From Planctomycetota bacterium (GTDB taxonomy: Bacteria; Planctomycetota; B129-G9): 9,948 bases of DNA. This document shows, piece by piece, positions 6,202 to 9,948 of this stretch. The position numbers and the translations under genes are program-made. The stretch's first letter is position 1. Each line of letters starts with the position of its first letter. The notes beneath the pieces are model-generated. The model was not told the origin of the DNA, searched no databases, and saw nothing but the letters and a program-made list of their open reading frames with translations. The DNA is taken from contig JAUXGI010000020.1 of the NCBI GenBank assembly GCA_030622295.1, positions 1 through 9,948 on the forward strand, written 5' to 3'.

Positions 6202-6368
6202 GGCAATACCTCCTTCAGTGTGAGGTAACCGTGAGCAGCAAGTGTCGCTTCTCACAACGAATTCAGACAGAAAACAAGTGCCGTAATGTTAGTGTTCGCC
6301 GCCGAAAAAAGCAACGAAAACGGCGGTTCCCATGGTTTTTCCGACGATGTCCGCCCTGCGGGACTTGC

Positions 6369-6698
6369 TCACGATATCGCACAGCCGGGGGGGAGGTCGC
6401 GGTCAAGCGTAAGAAGTACGATATCGCTGCGGTCCGGCGCGCTCGCCGCCAGGAGCATCCCCGTGCTCTCGACACCGCGGATCTTCGCAGGCTCCAGGTT
6501 CGTTACGACTACTATGCTTTTCCCCACCAGAGACCGGGCATCCGGGTACCAGGGCTTAATGCCGGCGACCAGTTGTCTCTCCTCGCCGCCCAGGTCCGCC
6601 TTCATCACGTACAACTTGTCGGCGTTCGGGTGGTCTTCCACGGAGAGTATCTTGCCGGTCTTGATTTCCAGTTGTTTGAATTGGTCAAAGGTAATCAT
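6369..6698 (-). CDS. Stand-alone tRNA-binding OB-fold protein (MetRS C-terminal/Trbp111-like)
   Basis: A 109-aa protein consisting of a single tRNA-binding EMAP-II/Trbp111-type OB domain. Diagnostic segments are FKQLEIKTGKILSVEDHPNADKLYV (2-31), ERQLVAGIKPWY (40-51), and the nearly invariant NLEPAKIRGVESTGMLLAA (67-85). The same domain forms the dimerising C-terminus of many methionyl-tRNA synthetases, and free-standing homologues bind the tRNA elbow without sequence specificity. Here it is encoded alone, without a catalytic domain in the window. It may be the detached 'beta chain' of MetRS or a Trbp111/CsaA-like protein. The start at 6698 is supported by GGAGGG 5 nt upstream; extension to 6764 lacks homology-like sequence. 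It lies 167 nt upstream of the lipoprotein gene, same strand. Confidence 0.88.
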   Translation of the reverse strand: MITFDQFKQLEIKTGKILSVEDHPNADKLYVMKADLGGEERQLVAGIKPWYPDARSLVGKSIVVVTNLEPAKIRGVESTGMLLAASAPDRSDIVLLTLDRDLPPGCAIS

Positions 6699-6787
6699 AC
6701 TTTCCCTCCATGGGTTAATGGTGGCGGCGTACTGGAGTGAAAAAAGGCTGGCATCAAGGTACAAGAAACGGTTTGTCGCCGCAACAG

Positions 6788-6810
6788 AAAAAGCCCCGAC
6801 TCATCGGGGC
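6788..6810 (-). terminator. Rho-independent terminator downstream of flgM
   Basis: On the minus strand a 7-bp GC-rich stem (gccccga/tcggggc, 6804-6810 with 6793-6799) and a 4-nt loop are followed by five T (6792-6788). It lies ~115 nt past the flgM stop and separates flgM from the tRNA-binding gene. Confidence 0.75.
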
Positions 6811-6828
6811 GGTGGTCTTCCTTGCGGC

Positions 6829-6845
6829 GGGGACGATACGTCCCC
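6829..6845. repeat. Short GC-rich palindrome (ggggacg...cgtcccc)
   Basis: Seven-base arms around a 3-nt loop, just after the flgM terminator stem. No T-run. It is similar in flavour (ggggac/gtcccc) to the palindrome at 9858-9879 and the ggggactgtcac motif near the window end; it may be a dispersed extragenic element. Confidence 0.45.
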
Positions 6846-6923
6846 GACGTTGCGCGCACAGAATCCGCCGATTACTCCACGGATGCCGTGCTGATGACGG
6901 ATTGCGCCAGTCCTCCAGACTTT

Positions 6924-7199
6924 TCAGGTAAGTAAATCCAGCAAACGGTTCATCGCGGCGTTGAGTTTTTCGTCCGTCATGTACTCGCCGCGCTCAATCT
7001 CTGCGCGGATTTCCTCAACACGGTCGTGTCGAACCTCCGGCGTTGATGACAGTTTGCTCAGCAGTCTGGAAATCTGGCTGAATTCCACGGTGTCCTCACG
7101 GCTAATGTGAGCGGCCTCGGGCTTCGCAGCGCCCGTTCCCCTCTCTGCCGACTCGATCCTCGTGGTCTCGGATACCCGGCCTGGTCCTCGGATTTCCAT
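6924..7199 (-). CDS. flgM: Anti-sigma-28 factor FlgM
   Basis: A 91-aa FlgM-like protein. The N-terminal half (1-35) is polar and probably unstructured, as in known FlgM, which must thread through the flagellar export apparatus. The C-terminal half (37-90) carries the conserved helices: VEFSQISRLLSKLS, then PEVRHDRVEEIRAEIERGEY, then DEKLNAAMNRLLDLL. FlgM binds sigma-28 (FliA) and holds back late flagellar genes until the hook-basal body is complete and FlgM is exported (established for the family). Start at ATG 7199 is supported by GGAG 8 nt upstream; an in-frame ATG at 7250 lacks these features. No other flagellar gene is in the window. It has its own terminator, and a sigma-28-like box lies upstream at 7291-7319. 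The organism is therefore probably flagellated at some stage. Confidence 0.85.
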   Translation of the reverse strand: MEIRGPGRVSETTRIESAERGTGAAKPEAAHISREDTVEFSQISRLLSKLSSTPEVRHDRVEEIRAEIERGEYMTDEKLNAAMNRLLDLLT

Positions 7200-7290
7200 T
7201 AACTCAGCTCCGAAAAAATTTACAAACAACACCCCCCTCGACATACACATGTCGCACCGTCATCAACGATTTGTCCATTCAGCATTCAGT

Positions 7291-7319
7291 ATATCGGCCA
7301 ATGAGGGGGTATGTCTTGA
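7291..7319 (-). promoter_or_regulatory. Possible sigma-28 promoter upstream of flgM
   Basis: Minus-strand GCCGATAT (7298-7291) matches the sigma-28 -10 consensus GCCGATAA at 7 of 8 bases. TCAAGACA (7319-7312) resembles its -35, but the 13-nt gap is 2 longer than typical. The transcript would have a ~85-nt leader. Confidence 0.33.
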
Positions 7320-7479
7320 ATCCTTTTTCCGCCGACTTCGCCGGAACCGGACAGTTGGCCCCGACACGCATTATATCCTGACGCACGGTCGAATCAAGCG
7401 CAAGGTACACGTCATTTCTGTCGGGAATGATTAATCGACACCGCGAGGGGGGCAGCCCCCACCCCACCGTTTCACTCCG

Positions 7480-7508
7480 TTGACATCAGCCGCCCCTTTT
7501 CGTAACAT
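7480..7508 (+). promoter_or_regulatory. Sigma70-type promoter of the dehydrogenase gene
   Basis: Perfect TTGACA (7480-7485), 17-nt spacer, TAACAT (7503-7508). Predicted start near 7515 gives a ~36-nt leader to the GTG start at 7551. Confidence 0.65.
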
Positions 7509-7550
7509 GCCGCTGCTTTTCTGGTGGACGTTGTCTGACGGAGAACCTGA

Positions 7551-8534
7551 GTGGGTTTCAACGTTTTTGTTACAAGAGCAATCCCTGAGAAGGGTTTGAA
7601 GACGCTCGCCGACGTGTGCGACACGCTGTACGTCAACCCCCACGACCGGCCGCTCAGCAGGCAGGAAATCATGGACGCGGTGAAGGGGAAAGAACGTGAC
7701 GGCCTGCTGTGCCTCCTGTGCGACAACATCGACGCGGAGGTAATAGACGCCCTGGGCCGGACCATCAAGGGAATCGCCAACTACGCCGTCGGCTACAACA
7801 ACATCGACATTAACACAGCCGCCCGGCGCGGCATACCCGTCACGAACACGCCGGGCGTGCTGACGGACGCAACGGCGGACCTGGGGTGGGCGCTGCTTTT
7901 CTCCGTCGCCCGGCGCATCGTCGAATCCGACAGATTCACCCGTGCCGGCAAATTCGACGGCTGGGCCCCCATGCTCCACCTGGGCGCTGACATAACGGGG
8001 GCCACCCTCGGCGTGATAGGCGCGGGGAGAATCGGGACCGCCTTCGCCCTGAAATCGAAAGGCTTCGGCATGAGGGTCCTGTATTGCGACCGGTCGCAAA
8101 ACGAAACGCTGGAAAGGGAGGTCAACGCCCGGCGCGTTGACCTGGAGACGCTGCTCGCGGAGTCCGACTTCGTTTCTCTTCACGTGCCCCTGACGGAGGA
8201 GACGCATCATCTCATCGGGGCGAAAGAACTGGCCATGATGAAACGGACCGCCTGCCTGATAAACAGCGCGCGCGGCCCGGTGGTGGATGAAGCGGCGCTT
8301 CTTGTGGCGCTGAAGGCGGGGACTATTGCGGGGGCTGCGCTGGACGTCTACGAAAACGAGCCGGAAATCACGCCCGGTCTGTCGGAGATGGACAACGTGG
8401 TCATGGTCGCCCACATCGGCAGCGGCACGGTGTCCACCCGCGACAAGATGGCCGAGATGGCGGCGGCCGATCTCATCGCCATGATGAAAGGCGAGCGCCC
8501 GCAGCACTGCGTCAACCCTGAAGTGTATGAATGA
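7551..8534 (+). CDS. D-isomer-specific 2-hydroxyacid dehydrogenase
   Basis: A 327-aa NAD(P)-dependent oxidoreductase that interconverts a 2-ketoacid and its D-2-hydroxyacid; the family includes glyoxylate/hydroxypyruvate reductase, D-glycerate, D-lactate and phosphoglycerate dehydrogenases. The substrate-binding half carries NYAVGYNNIDINTAARRGI (77-95) and NTPGVLTDATADL (99-111). The Rossmann domain has G157-x-G159-x-x-G162 (VIGAGRIG), and D180 at the end of the second strand suggests NADH preference. Catalytic residues are R241 (NSARGPVVDE), E270 (DVYENEP) and H288 (VAHIGSGT). The overall pattern is closest to glyoxylate/hydroxypyruvate reductases, but the substrate is not certain. Start is GTG, with GGAGA 6 nt upstream; no nearer ATG preserves the N-terminal strand. 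It is followed 77 nt later by thyX on the same strand. Confidence 0.93.
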   Translation: MGFNVFVTRAIPEKGLKTLADVCDTLYVNPHDRPLSRQEIMDAVKGKERDGLLCLLCDNIDAEVIDALGRTIKGIANYAVGYNNIDINTAARRGIPVTNTPGVLTDATADLGWALLFSVARRIVESDRFTRAGKFDGWAPMLHLGADITGATLGVIGAGRIGTAFALKSKGFGMRVLYCDRSQNETLEREVNARRVDLETLLAESDFVSLHVPLTEETHHLIGAKELAMMKRTACLINSARGPVVDEAALLVALKAGTIAGAALDVYENEPEITPGLSEMDNVVMVAHIGSGTVSTRDKMAEMAAADLIAMMKGERPQHCVNPEVYE

Positions 8535-8611
8535 AAAACAGCGGCGGAACACCGCCTTGAGGACCTTTGACCTGAACGGCCCAGATGTTTTCGACTGCAG
8601 CGAGGCAACAG

Positions 8612-9349
8612 ATGAAGCCGGTTACACCCGTCGTCAAACTGTACCGCATGACGCCCGACCCCGAGGGAACGATAGCGGCCGCCGCGAAACTCTGCTACGC
8701 GGAACGTGTGGAGGGGCTGCCGGAGCAGGACAAGGCTTCCGCCGGCAGGTTCGTGCGAAGACTGTTTGAACTCGGCCACCTCAGCCCAATCGAGCACGCA
8801 TCGTTCACTTTCTACATAGAGGGCGTCTCGCGCGCGATGACGCACCAACTGGTGCGGCACAGGCTGGCGTCGTATTCCCAGCGCAGTCAGCGCTACGTGG
8901 GCCACGGCGACTTCGACTACGTCGTGCCGCCGCAAATGGAGGGAAAGACCGTCGAGGCGGGGGGCAAATCATCAGACGCCGTTGAGTACTTCCGTGAGAC
9001 AATGGAGATGCTGGCCGAGCGTTACCGCCGGCTGAACCAGGCCCTGGGAGAAACGGGGGAGTCGAGTAATGAGGACGCTCGCTACGTTCTGCCCAACGCC
9101 TGCGAGACGAAAATCTTCGTGACAATGAACGCTCGCGAACTGGTCCACTTCCTCGAACAACGCCTGTGTATGCGCGCACAATGGGAAATACGCTCGGTTG
9201 CCGGGGAAATGCTCGTCATCCTGCGTGACGTATGCCCGTCGGTCTTCAACCCGGTGGGCCCCAAGTGCATCCGAAACCGCGGCTGTCCCGAGGGGAAGAT
9301 GACGTGCGGCAAGTACGGTGAGATGGTTGAAAAATACTCGGCGAAATAA
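8612..9349 (+). CDS. thyX: FAD-dependent thymidylate synthase ThyX
   Basis: A 245-aa flavin-dependent thymidylate synthase that methylates dUMP to dTMP with methylene-tetrahydrofolate and NADPH, replacing classical ThyA. The diagnostic RHR-x7-S motif is R82-H83-R84 ... S92 (RHRLASYSQRSQR). Other conserved parts are GHLSPIEHASFTF (55-67), YVLPNACETKIFVTMNAREL (158-177) and LEQRLCMRAQWEIR (181-194). The C-terminal tail has three cysteines (C219, C225, C232 in KCIRNRGCPEGKMTCGK), seen in several bacterial ThyX proteins, but no metal role is shown here. Start is placed at ATG 8612 because GAGG lies 7 nt upstream and the first strand begins there; an in-frame ATG at 8585 has no ribosome-binding site. 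It could be cotranscribed with the dehydrogenase, although a small ggcgg/ccgcc hairpin (8543-8556) lies between. Confidence 0.96.
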   Translation: MKPVTPVVKLYRMTPDPEGTIAAAAKLCYAERVEGLPEQDKASAGRFVRRLFELGHLSPIEHASFTFYIEGVSRAMTHQLVRHRLASYSQRSQRYVGHGDFDYVVPPQMEGKTVEAGGKSSDAVEYFRETMEMLAERYRRLNQALGETGESSNEDARYVLPNACETKIFVTMNARELVHFLEQRLCMRAQWEIRSVAGEMLVILRDVCPSVFNPVGPKCIRNRGCPEGKMTCGKYGEMVEKYSAK

Positions 9350-9359
9350 GGCCGGAAGT

Positions 9360-9381
9360 AAAAAGGCAGGCTGTGCCTGCC
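9360..9381 (-). terminator. Rho-independent terminator of the small membrane protein gene
   Basis: Minus strand: 7-bp stem (ggcaggc 9381-9375 with gcctgcc 9371-9365), 3-nt loop, followed by five T (9364-9360). It lies 30 nt past the stop of the 9411-9680 gene and directly after thyX, where the stem would also fold at the 3' end of rightward thyX mRNA, without a T-run in that direction. Confidence 0.75.
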
Positions 9382-9410
9382 CTCGTACCTCCCCTGGTGA
9401 GAAGTGCGTG

Positions 9411-9680
9411 TCAGTCCTTTGAAATTATCTGCTTTACCATGTCCGACATCGTCTTCTTGCGAAGGATTTTCCTCTCCTCGGCCTTTCTGCGCTCCTGCTC
9501 TTTCCATTTGCAGAGTTCGCGCTTCATCGCGCGCCACTTCTCGACCCTCACGTCGAGCAACTTCTTGTCACTGAGATATGTTTCCAGTCTGCCGCGCTCT
9601 GCCGCGAAAGACCCGAGAAACAGGCCCACCGCAACAGGCGTTATGAGCAGAAAGAACAGGTAGCAGAGGATTTCTTCCAT
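9411..9680 (-). CDS. Small membrane-anchored coiled-coil protein, unknown function
   Basis: An 89-aa protein I do not recognise. It has a hydrophobic helix at residues 4-25 (ILCYLFFLLITPVAVGLFLG), followed by an almost continuous charged helix (~28-89) rich in K, R and E (KWRAMKREL, KWKEQERRKAEERK), probably a coiled coil on the cytoplasmic side because of its positive charge. Evidence that it is a real gene: two-part protein-like composition, a properly placed terminator 30 nt downstream, and convergence with thyX without overlap. The ribosome-binding site (GAG ~9 nt before ATG) is weak. The topology resembles small septum- or envelope-associated proteins, but no homology can be claimed. Confidence 0.6.
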   Translation of the reverse strand: MEEILCYLFFLLITPVAVGLFLGSFAAERGRLETYLSDKKLLDVRVEKWRAMKRELCKWKEQERRKAEERKILRKKTMSDMVKQIISKD

Positions 9681-9948
9681 GATTCATCTCAGCCAGCCGT
9701 GGCTATCCCCCCACAGTTGTCATCGGCATTCATACACGTAATCGGCAATCCTCCCGTAATGCTTGAGGGGGCCCCGGCGGAAAAAAACTCTCAACTAACC
9801 CGCATTTCTCACAAGCGCAATGTAGGGAACGGGCTTCATCCGCCTGTGGCGGATTCCGGGACGGACTAAAGTCCGTCCCCTACGCCGTTTTGGGAGCATG
9901 TACGAATCCTAGAAAGTGAGCGACGGGGACTGTCACAATTACGGAACC
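9681..9948. other. Intergenic region rich in short palindromes
   Basis: No gene seen. Hairpins: agcca/tggct (9691-9704), atccgcc-tgt-ggcggat (9838-9854), and gggacggac-taaa-gtccgtccc (9858-9879). The last bases carry a ggggactgtcac half-motif. It should also contain the promoter of the 9680 gene, which could not be assigned. Confidence 0.45.
9858..9879. repeat. 22-bp palindrome (gggacggac...gtccgtccc)
   Basis: Perfect 9-bp arms around taaa (10 bp if the inner t-a pair is counted). It is preceded directly by another perfect hairpin at 9838-9854. T-rich sequence follows only after 8 nt, so it is not a clear terminator. It looks like a dispersed extragenic palindrome. Confidence 0.6.

Larger units (their letters stand above)
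7200..7550. other. Divergent intergenic region, flgM / dehydrogenase
   Basis: No convincing gene. It carries the leftward flgM control region, a small gacat/atgtc hairpin (7239-7252), a GC hairpin ggggg-gcag-ccccc near 7447-7460, and the rightward dehydrogenase promoter (7480-7508). Short frames in both directions show no family-like sequence and no good ribosome-binding site. Confidence 0.5.

Noticed and set aside
7162..7434. 90-codon rightward frame between flgM and the dehydrogenase
   Set aside because: Overlaps the start of flgM antisense, no ribosome-binding site, no family-like sequence.
7431..8552. 373-codon leftward frame
   Set aside because: A shadow of the dehydrogenase gene: histidine- and arginine-rich, no domain, while the opposite strand has all catalytic motifs.

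Overview
The window comes from a GC-rich bacterial chromosome. Phylum can only be guessed. The HEAT-repeat protein punctuated by W-x-x-W motifs, the stand-alone FAD-dependent thymidylate synthase, the flagellar anti-sigma factor FlgM and the many short extragenic palindromes suggest an environmental Planctomycetota-like or neighbouring lineage. This is inference with low confidence.

Layout. Positions ~11-1590 hold one IS110-family insertion sequence of the IS1111 type. It has an intact DEDD recombinase (126-1253), subterminal inverted repeats near both ends, and a ~300-nt structured non-coding tail in which IS1111 elements are expected to encode their guide (bridge/seek) RNA. A tRNA-Thr(CGT) gene follows at 1756-1828 with a near-consensus sigma70 promoter. 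Leftward from ~5000 runs a two-gene operon: a membrane-anchored HEAT-repeat protein (3073-4971) and, 5 nt after its stop, a REC-HisKA-HATPase hybrid regulator/kinase (1964-3067). A 420-nt spacer with two nearly identical 35-37-bp perfect palindromes separates it from a lipoprotein gene (5428-6201), a stand-alone tRNA-binding OB-fold protein (6369-6698) and flgM (6924-7199, with its own terminator), all leftward. Rightward, from a TTGACA-N17-TAACAT promoter, come a D-2-hydroxyacid dehydrogenase (7551-8534) and thyX (8612-9349). A small leftward membrane/coiled-coil protein gene (9411-9680) with its own terminator and a palindrome-bearing spacer close the window.

How it works together. Most genes are unrelated housekeeping or regulatory genes. 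The clearest functional pair is the HEAT protein with the kinase (translationally coupled). The clearest candidate for an RNA-guided system is the IS110 element. Its 3' non-coding region can fold into a stem with an internal loop, and it carries a copy of the sequence found at the element/target junctions, as a bridge RNA would need. This is a candidate member of a known mechanism, not a demonstrated new one.
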